Assembly (NCBI GenBank): GCA_025361185.1
Contig: JANYAR010000016.1
Location: 1-64,000 of the forward strand
Origin: Alphaproteobacteria bacterium
Lineage (GTDB): Bacteria; Pseudomonadota; Alphaproteobacteria; Micropepsales; Micropepsaceae
Direction: 5' to 3'
Length of the DNA: 64,000 bases
The position numbers were made by a program, and so were the translations under genes. This document shows, piece after piece, positions 45,281 to 52,874 of this stretch (within the stretch, counting starts at the first letter, position 1; each line of letters opens with the position of its first letter). The notes beneath the pieces were generated by a model. The model made no database searches. It saw nothing but the letters and a program-made list of their open reading frames with translations, and had not been told where the DNA came from.

Positions 45281-45291
45281 GACGCTATAGT
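45264..45291 (+). promoter_or_regulatory. Possible promoter of the cytochrome-sugar dehydrogenase gene
   Basis: TTGCCG at 45264-45269 and TATAGT at 45286-45291 are 16 bases apart. The -35 box lies inside the end of the aminotransferase gene. Similar CGCTATACT/CGCTACACT boxes precede the genes at 27912 and 40817, which suggests a common -10 style in this genome. Confidence 0.4.
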
Positions 45292-45334
45292 CGCGGAAAA
45301 TCACCCAAAACCGGGATTTCAGGGGAGAGTTTTC

Positions 45335-46909
45335 ATGAAACGCTTGTTGCTGGCCGCGCTGGCACTGACTCTGCCTCTGGGCCTGCCTGTGGACGTATTC
45401 GCGCAGCCGGGCGGTCAATCTGCCAATCAGACCTTGGCGCCCACCGAGATCAAGATTCCACCCCGCAAACTGGCGGCGCCGGTGCCAGCTTTGTTGCAGA
45501 CAAGGGCGCACGAAATCTTCAGCACCACCTGTTCGGGTTGCCATGGCGTCACCGCCCAACCGGGCGCCAAGGGTCCCAGCCTGTTTGCGCCGGATTTTCT
45601 TGGCAACCGCAGCGACGCGCAGATCGTCCAGGCCATCACCGATGGCGTGCCCGGTATGCCCAGTTTCAAGACCCTGTTCTTCGCCGACGAGATCGCGCAG
45701 ATGCCCGCTTATTTGCGCATTCGCGGCGGGATCATCAATCGCAGCGTGGGCCCGGTGCCCGACATTACGGGCAAGGTCTTCAACAGCCAGAAAGCGACCT
45801 TCAAGGTTGAGACCCTGGTGAAAGACCTGGATCAGCCCTGGGGCATGGCCTTCCTGCCCGATGGCCGCCTGATCTTTACCGAACGCGCCGGGCGGCTGCG
45901 CTTCATGGATAAGAACGGTGTGATTTCGGACGCCGTGAAAGGCACGCCCAGCGTCTTTGTGCGCCAGGACGGCGGCATGTTCGATGTGGCGCTGCCGCCC
46001 GATTACGCCAAGAGCGGCTGGATCTATCTTTCCTATTCCAACGTGCCGCCCGGCATCGTGCCCGAACCGGGCAGTGAGAATGCGCCCAACCTGGCGCCGC
46101 CGACCATGACCTTTATCGTGCGCGGCAGGGTCAATGCCCAGAATGAGTGGGTGGATCAGCAGATCCTGTTCAATCCCCCGGCGGATTCCTATCGCAACAG
46201 CGCAGATCATTACGGCTCGCGATTCCTGTTCGACCGCAAGGGGCATTTCTTCTGGTCCATGGGCGAGCGCCATGACATGCAGATGTCGCAGAACCTGGCT
46301 TCGCCGCTGGGCAAGATTCACCGTCTCAATGACGATGGCAGTATTCCAAAGGACAATCCGTTCATCCACACGCCGGGCGCGCTGGGCAGTATCTGGAGCT
46401 ATGGCCACCGCAATCCGGAAGGTTTGACCTTCGATCCCGCCACCGGGATTTTGTGGGAGACCGAACACGGCCCCACGGGCGGCGATGAGGTCAACATCAT
46501 CGAGCCGGGCAAGGATTACGGTTGGGGCGTGGCGACCATGGGACTGGAGCCCGGCGTCAATCACCTCCACGCCACCGGCATGACCGATCCCATCACCTTC
46601 TTTAATCCTTCCATCGGGCCCGCCGGCATCGCCTTTTATACCGGCGACAAATTTCCGAATTGGAAGGGCAACCTGTTCATCACCGGCATGGTCGGCCAGA
46701 AACTGATCCGTATGGAGATCAAGGATCACCAGATCGTCGCCCAGGAAACGGTGATCCAGGACTATGGCCGTGTCCGAGACGTCAAGACCGGGCCGGACGG
46801 GTTTGTCTATGTGCTGCTGCAAAACATGAATGGCGATCCCAAGGGCGGTTCCATCATCCGGCTGGTACCGGGGACGCCGGGACTTCCTCAGACTAACCCA
46901 TTGAAATAA
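45335..46909 (+). CDS. Cytochrome c - PQQ sugar dehydrogenase fusion
   Basis: 524 residues. The ATG at 45335 has AGGGGAGAG upstream and starts a signal peptide (to about residue 23, DVFAQ). A cytochrome c domain comes first, with heme site CSGCH at 66-70 and M110 or a nearby Met as axial ligand. From about residue 158 an sGDH-like propeller follows (DLDQPWGMAFLPDGRLIFTERAGRL, IWSYGHRNPEGLTFD, TEHGPTGGDEVNIIEPGKDYGWG). The fused heme would take electrons straight from PQQ, so no separate cytochrome is needed for the first transfer. It is an aldose- or glucoside-oxidising periplasmic enzyme; substrate unknown. Confidence 0.88.
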   Translation: MKRLLLAALALTLPLGLPVDVFAQPGGQSANQTLAPTEIKIPPRKLAAPVPALLQTRAHEIFSTTCSGCHGVTAQPGAKGPSLFAPDFLGNRSDAQIVQAITDGVPGMPSFKTLFFADEIAQMPAYLRIRGGIINRSVGPVPDITGKVFNSQKATFKVETLVKDLDQPWGMAFLPDGRLIFTERAGRLRFMDKNGVISDAVKGTPSVFVRQDGGMFDVALPPDYAKSGWIYLSYSNVPPGIVPEPGSENAPNLAPPTMTFIVRGRVNAQNEWVDQQILFNPPADSYRNSADHYGSRFLFDRKGHFFWSMGERHDMQMSQNLASPLGKIHRLNDDGSIPKDNPFIHTPGALGSIWSYGHRNPEGLTFDPATGILWETEHGPTGGDEVNIIEPGKDYGWGVATMGLEPGVNHLHATGMTDPITFFNPSIGPAGIAFYTGDKFPNWKGNLFITGMVGQKLIRMEIKDHQIVAQETVIQDYGRVRDVKTGPDGFVYVLLQNMNGDPKGGSIIRLVPGTPGLPQTNPLK

Positions 46910-46929
46910 CTTATATAGTACTTATTTCT

Positions 46930-46961
46930 ATTGAGAATGAATTTGCAAGTCACTTGCAAAT
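46930..46961 (+). promoter_or_regulatory. Fur-type operator region with a perfect 21-base palindrome upstream of hemP
   Basis: ATTTGCAAGT-C-ACTTGCAAAT at 46941-46961 is a perfect 10-1-10 palindrome. The overlapping stretch 46930-46948 (ATTGAGAATGAATTTGCAA) resembles a Fur box of the GAGAAT-type followed by TTTGCA. Both lie 45-76 bases before the hemP start, in an AT-rich gap between two GC-rich genes. An iron-responsive repressor (Fur or Irr/RirA-type) is the natural candidate. Confidence 0.6.
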
Positions 46962-47005
46962 AGACCACAGGCGTGTTTGAAAGCCTTCGCAAATGAGGGT
47001 TCAGC

Positions 47006-47164
47006 ATGCCGCCCGTCCAAAAACCGCTTCCGTCCAGCCAGCCGGTCAAACGGGTCGCCGTCAGCGATCTGCTGGGCGGCGGGCGCGAGGCTGTGCTGCT
47101 GCATGGCGGTGACGAATACCGCCTGCGTCTCACCAGCAACGGCAAGCTGATCCTCACCAAGTAG
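47006..47164 (+). CDS. hemP: Hemin uptake protein HemP-like small protein
   Basis: 52 residues. The ATG at 47006 has GAGGG six bases upstream, and the stop is TAG at 47162-47164. The protein carries the HemP hallmark: a basic/Ser core (RVAVSDLLGGGREAVLLHGG) and a C-terminal EYRLRLTSNGKLILTK, where Y-x-LR-x-T-x-x-GKLILTK is the conserved end. HemP is a tiny cytoplasmic protein found at the head of heme or siderophore uptake operons, and in some bacteria it acts as a transcriptional activator of receptor genes. Here it sits between a Fur-like palindrome and a Fiu-like receptor. It is short enough to be missed by length-filtered gene calls. Confidence 0.88.
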   Translation: MPPVQKPLPSSQPVKRVAVSDLLGGGREAVLLHGGDEYRLRLTSNGKLILTK

Positions 47165-47263
47165 CAAGTGTCTTCACCGTCTACCAAGCCAGCCCCTTAC
47201 CGCCAAAAGGCCAACAAGGATGCCAGCCAGGTCTAACAAGCTGAGCCTTGAAGAGGCCTTTCC

Positions 47264-49645
47264 GTGTCTGCCAAATCCGCTTCCCAATCCCCGGCGCTTT
47301 CGGGCGCGTCGCTGGGTGTGCTGTCCGCGCTGCTGCTTACCCCACCGGCATACGCGCAGGAGAGCGGACCCGTGCAGCTGGGCCCTGTCTCGGTCAACGA
47401 TAAGGCCGACAGGAACGGGCTTAACCACAGCCCTCCATTGGCCTCAATGCCCACTACCAGCCTCCAGGACACGCCCCAGGCGGTCACTGTCATCGACGCC
47501 CAGACCATGAAACAGCAGGCCACCACTACCCTCAGCGATGCGCTGCGCAATGTGCCCGGCATCACCATCGCTATCGGCGAAGGCGGCACCTTGGCGGGCG
47601 ACCAGTTCAAGATCCGCGGCTTCGACGCCAAGGACGATGTCTATCTCGACGGCTTGCGCGATTTCGGCGCCTATACCCGCGACAGTTTCAACTATGAAGA
47701 AGTGCAGGTTCTGAAAGGCCCATCCGGTCTGATGTTCGGCCGCGGCACCACCGGCGGCGCCATCAATACGATTTCCAAGACGCCGATCCTCAAGGACAGA
47801 TATTCGGCCGCCATCGAAGGCGGCAATGGCGATCATGTCCGCGCCACCGCCGATCTCAACACTGTCTTGTCCGATACCGGGGCTGTGCGGCTGAGTCTGA
47901 TGGTCACCGACACCGGCGTGGTGGATCGCGATCTGGTGCATGCGACACGCTGGGGCATCGCTCCCACCATCGCGCTGGGCCTGGGTACCGACACGCAATT
48001 CTCGCTGGGCTATATGCACCAGCACAGCAGCGGTATTCCCGACTACGGCATCCCGGTGGCGCAGCGCCCCGGCCAGCTGATCGCCGAGCCGGCCACGCAA
48101 TATGGCGTGCCGCGCAACACTTTCCTGGGCTACAACACCGACCGCGACCGCAACGATGCCGATATCGTCACCATGAAGCTGGCGCACCAGGCGACGCCCT
48201 GGCTGACCCTCAGCAACGACACCCGCGTCGCCGCCTATTCGCGCTATTTCCAATACACCACCATCGACCGCTGCGACTTCACGGTGGCGACCAATTTCTG
48301 CTCCACTATGCTGTTCGGATCGACGCCTTCCACGGCGCTGGGCGGTATCGGCGGCAGCGGTCCCTATCAGCAGAACAGTTGGGGCGCGCAAGATGTCGCC
48401 AGCGCCAAGGCCGATTTCAACATCGGTGGTTTCCGCAATGTGGCCATTATGGGCTTCGACGCGTCATACCAGCGCGCTGACCGCACCATTTTCGCCTATA
48501 CCCTGCCCACGCCAGCGCAGTTTGCCTATACGCTGAACGACCATGGCCAGAGCCGCGCCAATATCGGGCGCAGCCTGTTCAATCCCGATCACAATGTGCC
48601 GCCGGGCTATACGGTGTTCCTGCCCACCGCGACGACGCTGGCCAACTCCACCGCCACGGCGGCGACGGTGACTTTCTCCAGCGGCGATTCCACCGACCTG
48701 GCGTTCTTCGCCACCGACCGTTTCTATTTCACCCCGGAATGGTCGCTGATTGGCGGTGTTCGCGTGGATCGTTATACGGCGAACTTTTCCAGCACCGTCG
48801 CCGGCGGCGCCGTCACCAAGGCGCGCTCGCCCTCCACCCTGGTCAATCCGCGCGCCAGCCTGGTGTTCGAGCCGGACGAGAACAGCACCTATTACTTCTC
48901 CTATGGCAAGTCGGCGGTGCCCCAGGGCACCTCGATCGTGGGATCGCCCACGCCGATCACCACGGCCAATCAAGCTCTCGATCCCGAAAGAAGCGAAACA
49001 ATCGAAACCGGTGCCAAGCACAGCTTCTTCGATGGCGCCTTGGGGCTTAGCGGCTCGCTCTTCAAAGTGCTGAAAAGCAACGCCCTGATCACTGATCCGG
49101 TCAGCGGCACCGCTACCGCCCAGTCGGGCGAACGCGACCGGGTGCAGGGCGTCGAGCTGTCGGTCACTGGCCAGATCACCGACAAGTGGAATGTGCTGGG
49201 GGCCTATACCTTCCTGGATTCCAAGGTGACGGCGGACAATAGCTGCACCACCACGGCACCGCTGATCTGCAAGCCCAATCCTTACACCATCGGCACCCAG
49301 GTGATCTTCGTGCCCAAGAACGCTTTCTCGCTCTGGTCATCTTACAGATTGGACGATCTGGTGCCGGGGTTGGGCATCGGGGGTGGCGCGATCTATCAAT
49401 CCAAGCTTTTCGTCCGCAATACCATAGCAGGCACGGCGCCCAATCCCACCGGTCTCAGCCGCGTCGCCGTCATTCCGCGCACCTTGGAGTTCGACGCGGT
49501 CGGCACCTATGACATCCGCAATTTCCACTTCCAGTTCAACCTCAACAATATCGCCGATGAGCTGAACTACGCGCAATCCTTCGGCAATCGCGGCACGCCG
49601 TCGGCGGGCCGCACTTTTATCGTCTCGGCAGGAATTGATCTATAG
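47264..49645 (+). CDS. TonB-dependent catecholate siderophore receptor, Fiu/PiuA-like
   Basis: 793 residues from a GTG at 47264 with AAGAGG seven bases upstream. A signal peptide (to about residue 36, PPAYAQ) is followed by a plug with TPQAVTVIDAQTMKQ, TLSDALRNVPGI, KIRGFDAKDDVYLDGLRD and QVLKGPSGLMFGRGTTGGAIN, the pattern of Fiu and PiuA receptors for monocatecholate siderophores. The barrel ends in TFIVSAGIDL. PiuC, the usual neighbour of Fiu/PiuA, begins 2 bases after its stop, which strengthens the call. It is likely iron-repressed through the operator upstream of hemP. Confidence 0.9.
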   Translation: MSAKSASQSPALSGASLGVLSALLLTPPAYAQESGPVQLGPVSVNDKADRNGLNHSPPLASMPTTSLQDTPQAVTVIDAQTMKQQATTTLSDALRNVPGITIAIGEGGTLAGDQFKIRGFDAKDDVYLDGLRDFGAYTRDSFNYEEVQVLKGPSGLMFGRGTTGGAINTISKTPILKDRYSAAIEGGNGDHVRATADLNTVLSDTGAVRLSLMVTDTGVVDRDLVHATRWGIAPTIALGLGTDTQFSLGYMHQHSSGIPDYGIPVAQRPGQLIAEPATQYGVPRNTFLGYNTDRDRNDADIVTMKLAHQATPWLTLSNDTRVAAYSRYFQYTTIDRCDFTVATNFCSTMLFGSTPSTALGGIGGSGPYQQNSWGAQDVASAKADFNIGGFRNVAIMGFDASYQRADRTIFAYTLPTPAQFAYTLNDHGQSRANIGRSLFNPDHNVPPGYTVFLPTATTLANSTATAATVTFSSGDSTDLAFFATDRFYFTPEWSLIGGVRVDRYTANFSSTVAGGAVTKARSPSTLVNPRASLVFEPDENSTYYFSYGKSAVPQGTSIVGSPTPITTANQALDPERSETIETGAKHSFFDGALGLSGSLFKVLKSNALITDPVSGTATAQSGERDRVQGVELSVTGQITDKWNVLGAYTFLDSKVTADNSCTTTAPLICKPNPYTIGTQVIFVPKNAFSLWSSYRLDDLVPGLGIGGGAIYQSKLFVRNTIAGTAPNPTGLSRVAVIPRTLEFDAVGTYDIRNFHFQFNLNNIADELNYAQSFGNRGTPSAGRTFIVSAGIDL

Positions 49646-49647
49646 CC

Positions 49648-50343
49648 ATGCTGGTCCATGTCCCCAATCTGTTGTCGGCGGAGCAGCTCGCCCATATTCG
49701 CGGCGTGCTGGCGGGGACGGCTTGGGTCGACGGCAGGGCGACGGCGGGCGCCCAGTCGGCGGAGACGAAAAACAATCTCCAGGTGCCGGAGGATTCCCCC
49801 GCTGCCCGCGCTTTGGGCGAGATCATTCTGGGTGCACTGGGCCAAAACGAAGCCTTCATGTCCGCATCCCTGGCGCGTCGCGTCTTTCCGCCCTTGTTCA
49901 ACCGCTACGATCCGGGCATGGCGTTCGGGGCCCATATCGACAATGCCATCCGCATGGTCAAGCCGTCGCTGGGCACGGGCGCGCCGATCCGGGTGCGCAC
50001 CGATATGTCGGCGACCCTGTTCCTCACCGATCCGGCCGACTATGACGGTGGCGAGCTGGTGATCGAAGACACGTTCGGGATTCACAAGGCCAAATTTCCG
50101 GCCGGCGACCTGGTGCTCTATTCCGCCACCAGCCGCCATCATGTCACAGAAATCACGCGCGGCAGCCGTTGGGCGTCCTTTTTCTGGATCCAGAGCATGG
50201 TGCGCGACGAAGCCGCCCGCGGCATGCTGCTGGAACTTGACACGGCCATCCAGGGCCTGCGCAAACAGGTCGGTGACAGCGAGCAGGTTGTCAGCCTGAC
50301 CGGGCTCTATCACAATCTTGTCCGCCGCTGGGCCGAGACATGA
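49648..50343 (+). CDS. piuC: Fe(II)/2-oxoglutarate-dependent hydroxylase, PiuC/YbiX family
   Basis: 231 residues. The ATG at 49648 lies 2 bases after the receptor stop. The iron triad is H96 and D98 (AHIDNA) with H164 (SRHHVTE), and R174 (GSRWASFFW) fits the 2-oxoglutarate-binding Arg. The length and motifs (FNRYDPGMAFGAHIDN; DYDGGELVIED) match PiuC of Pseudomonas and YbiX of E. coli, PKHD-type dioxygenases co-transcribed with catecholate receptors. The natural substrate is unknown; a role in siderophore or lipid modification has been discussed for the family. Confidence 0.93.
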   Translation: MLVHVPNLLSAEQLAHIRGVLAGTAWVDGRATAGAQSAETKNNLQVPEDSPAARALGEIILGALGQNEAFMSASLARRVFPPLFNRYDPGMAFGAHIDNAIRMVKPSLGTGAPIRVRTDMSATLFLTDPADYDGGELVIEDTFGIHKAKFPAGDLVLYSATSRHHVTEITRGSRWASFFWIQSMVRDEAARGMLLELDTAIQGLRKQVGDSEQVVSLTGLYHNLVRRWAET

Positions 50344-50350
50344 GGAAGCC

Positions 50351-51520
50351 ATGAGTTTTGCAACCGTCCGCCATACGCTTTTCACCCTGCATATGTGGAC
50401 TGGGCTGATCCTGGGAATCCTGCTGGCGGCGCTGGGCCTGTCGGGAAGCCTGCTGGTTTACGACCAGGCCATCTCGGATTTCCTGGTGCCGCCGCCGCAC
50501 GCCACCACCGCGGGCCAGCCGCTGCCGCTGACGATGATTGCCGATATCGCTCGTGATGCCGCCGCCGAGCAGGGCGCAGGCGGCAGGGCGATGCAGATGA
50601 TTTTGCCGCAAAAGACGGGCGATGCCATTGTCGTGCGCTTCGGCGGCATCTCGCCGATGGGGGCGCAGCCGGCCGGGAATGGCGCCCGGCGCGGCGGCGG
50701 CCGTGAAGCCGCGGGCATGCGGGGCCTTCAGATATATCTCGATCCTGTGTCCGGCGAAGTGTTGGGCGCGCGCGGTTTCGTGCTGCCGCCTATCCTGACA
50801 TTCGCCCATCAATTGCACGGCAATTTCCTGATGGGCCGTGAGTTCGGCCGCCCCATCGTCGGCTGGCTGGGCGTGGCCATGTGCCTGCTGGGTCTGACCG
50901 GACTGGTCCTGTGGTGGCCCAAGCGCGGACAATGGAAATACGCCTTCACGGTGCGCCGTGCCGCCAGCGGCCTGCGCTTCCACCGCGAACTGCATGCCGC
51001 CACCGGCATCTGGATTTTCTTCGTCTTCATGGCGGTGAGTTTTTCCGGTGTGGTGATCGCCTGGCCCCAGACCCTGGGGCTCAACGCATCGGCATCCGGG
51101 CCGCGTCTTGCGCCCATGGTCGCACCGATGGACGGCAAACCACTGGGCGCCACCGAGGCGGTGATCGCGGCGCGCGCGGCGGTGCCGGGCCTGACGCCGC
51201 ACAGCATTGCCTTTCCCGCACGGCCCGATCGGCCAATCAGCGTGAACTATCTCAGCAATGGCGCCATCGGCGCCACAGCCCTGGTCGATCCTTATAGCGG
51301 CAAGGTACTGGCGGTGCGCGATCCTTCCGAGCGCTTCCTGGCCTGGATGCGTCCGGTGCATGATGGCAGCCTGGGCGCACTGTGGCGTTTCCTGGTGTTT
51401 GTGTCGGGCATTGTGCCGACGCTGTTCGTTGTCACCGGCATCATCATGTGGTGGAAAAAACGCCAGCGCCACGTGCCGATGACCATGATGAGCGAAGACG
51501 TAGCGGAGGATGAAGCGTAA
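50351..51520 (+). CDS. PepSY-domain inner-membrane protein (PiuB-like, iron uptake associated)
   Basis: 389 residues. The ATG at 50351 has GAGGAAG upstream. Four membrane segments with the PepSY-TM pattern are visible: TLHMWTGLILGILLAALGLSG near 13-33; PILTFAHQLHGNFLMG near 145; WLGVAMCLLGLTGLVLWWPKRGQW near 175-198 with FHRELHAATGIWIFF near 211; and WRFLVFVSGIVPTLFVVTGIIMWW near 350. PepSY-TM proteins of this type sit with siderophore receptors and are thought to reduce or release iron from the ferrisiderophore at the inner membrane. The stop overlaps the tonB start (TAATG). Confidence 0.88.
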   Translation: MSFATVRHTLFTLHMWTGLILGILLAALGLSGSLLVYDQAISDFLVPPPHATTAGQPLPLTMIADIARDAAAEQGAGGRAMQMILPQKTGDAIVVRFGGISPMGAQPAGNGARRGGGREAAGMRGLQIYLDPVSGEVLGARGFVLPPILTFAHQLHGNFLMGREFGRPIVGWLGVAMCLLGLTGLVLWWPKRGQWKYAFTVRRAASGLRFHRELHAATGIWIFFVFMAVSFSGVVIAWPQTLGLNASASGPRLAPMVAPMDGKPLGATEAVIAARAAVPGLTPHSIAFPARPDRPISVNYLSNGAIGATALVDPYSGKVLAVRDPSERFLAWMRPVHDGSLGALWRFLVFVSGIVPTLFVVTGIIMWWKKRQRHVPMTMMSEDVAEDEA

Positions 51521-52188
51521 TGAGCTTATCCTATCCGCAGCGCGCATTCGACCATGCGCGGCCCGTGCTTCGCGCCCGGCGCTTGCCGCCGGTTGGCGAC
51601 AAATTCACCAGCATCGCCATTACCATCGCGATTCATGTGGTGATCGCAACGATGGCCTTGACGGCCGTGCATGTCACCCGGCCCAAAGTGATGCAGGAAT
51701 TGTCGGTTCAGATCACGCCGGCACGGATCAAGCAGGCTGAGGACATCAGGCCTTTGCCCAAATTGGCGGTGCCCAGTGTGATCACGGCCCCGCCGCCGGA
51801 AATCTCCGTCCAGATCGCGCCGCCGCCGGTGGTGACACAGCAAGCCGTGGCCCAGCCGCCCCAGCCGGTGGCCGCGCCCCAGATGGCGGCCGGTGAAACC
51901 CGCGCCAGTTATCTGGGCCGTGTCCTGGCCCAGCTCAACCGTTTCAAGCAATATCCCCGCGCCGCACGCCAGGCCCACATCGAAGGGGTGGTGATGCTGC
52001 ATTTTGTGATGGACGCGAATGGCGCGGTGCAGAGTTTCGAGATCGCCAAAAGCAGCGGCCGTCCCGTGCTGGACGCCGAGGCCCTGGCGCTGATCCAGCG
52101 CGCTCAACCCTTGCCGGCCTTGCCTGCGGACTATCCCACCCGCACCCTGGATGCCATTGTGCCCATCGCGTTTTCGCTGAGCGGCTGA
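51520..52188 (+). CDS. tonB: Energy transducer TonB
   Basis: 222 residues. It has one N-terminal membrane anchor near 33-50 (IAITIAIHVVIATMALTAV), a proline-rich periplasmic spacer (about 75-125, PPPEISVQIAPPPVV), and a C-terminal TonB domain (YPRAARQAHIEGVVMLHFVMD near 148, then LDAEALALIQRAQPLPALP). It carries proton-motive energy to outer-membrane receptors; being the last gene of the hemP-receptor-piuC-pepSY run, it likely serves the Fiu-like receptor, with exbBD elsewhere. It starts by overlapping the previous stop. Confidence 0.92.
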   Translation: MSLSYPQRAFDHARPVLRARRLPPVGDKFTSIAITIAIHVVIATMALTAVHVTRPKVMQELSVQITPARIKQAEDIRPLPKLAVPSVITAPPPEISVQIAPPPVVTQQAVAQPPQPVAAPQMAAGETRASYLGRVLAQLNRFKQYPRAARQAHIEGVVMLHFVMDANGAVQSFEIAKSSGRPVLDAEALALIQRAQPLPALPADYPTRTLDAIVPIAFSLSG

Positions 52189-52389
52189 GCACCACGCCAC
52201 CAGGGGCTGGCCCGCCTGCGGGGCTGCGGCTATTGGCCCAAAGCGTAGACGTCGGAAGAGCGGGTTCGCGCGGCCGAAAGCGCTGCCATTTCAGCATCCA
52301 GACCCCTCGACCCTTGGATGGGAGCGTGGTTAGATGCGCCGATAAGCGCCAATGCGCGCGACAAGAAAACGCATTTAGGGGACAAGATC

Positions 52390-52863
52390 ATGGAAAAAAA
52401 ATCTCGCCGCGGCCTGTTGACCAAGGGCGCCGCTGCTGCGGCCGCCGCCGCGCTGGCGGTGACCGGCGCTGACGCCAAGGGCAAGCCCGCCAAGATGGAA
52501 AAGCGTTCTCCCTATCCGCCGCGCGACCCTTCGGCCGGCAAGCCGATGTTCTCCCGCGCCGTCGCCTACGGCAACATGCTGTTCTTGTCGGGGGTGGGCT
52601 ATCACAAGCCCGGCACCATCGAGGACCATACCAAGGGCGTGCTGGAAGAGCTTTCCCAGAACCTGAAAGACGCGGGCTCCTCACTGCAAAAGTGCCTGAA
52701 GGTGACTGTCCTCCTCAACGACCTCAAGGATTATGCCGCGATGAACGAAGTCTATAAGAGCTTCGACTGGGGCGACATTCCGCCGGTGCGCACCACCACC
52801 GCGCCGGCCGGGGGCATTCCCGGCAACTCGCTGGTCGAAATCGACGTCATCGCCTACATCTGA
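52390..52863 (+). CDS. RidA/YjgF-family protein with a twin-arginine-type export signal
   Basis: 157 residues. The ATG at 52390 has AGGGGA seven bases upstream. The N-terminus KKSRRGLLTKG followed by a long Ala stretch ending ADA (about residue 29) looks like a Tat signal. The RidA core follows: SRAVAYGNMLFLSGVGY, then NLKDAGSSLQKCLKVTVLLNDL, with the conserved Arg R134 (PVRTTTAP) and E150 (SLVEIDVIAY). RidA proteins hydrolyse reactive enamines/imines made by PLP enzymes. The next gene is a PLP enzyme, also with a Tat-like signal, so the pair may act together outside the cytoplasm. Exported RidA proteins are uncommon. Confidence 0.85.
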   Translation: MEKKSRRGLLTKGAAAAAAAALAVTGADAKGKPAKMEKRSPYPPRDPSAGKPMFSRAVAYGNMLFLSGVGYHKPGTIEDHTKGVLEELSQNLKDAGSSLQKCLKVTVLLNDLKDYAAMNEVYKSFDWGDIPPVRTTTAPAGGIPGNSLVEIDVIAYI

Positions 52864-52874
52864 GGGAAACCAAC

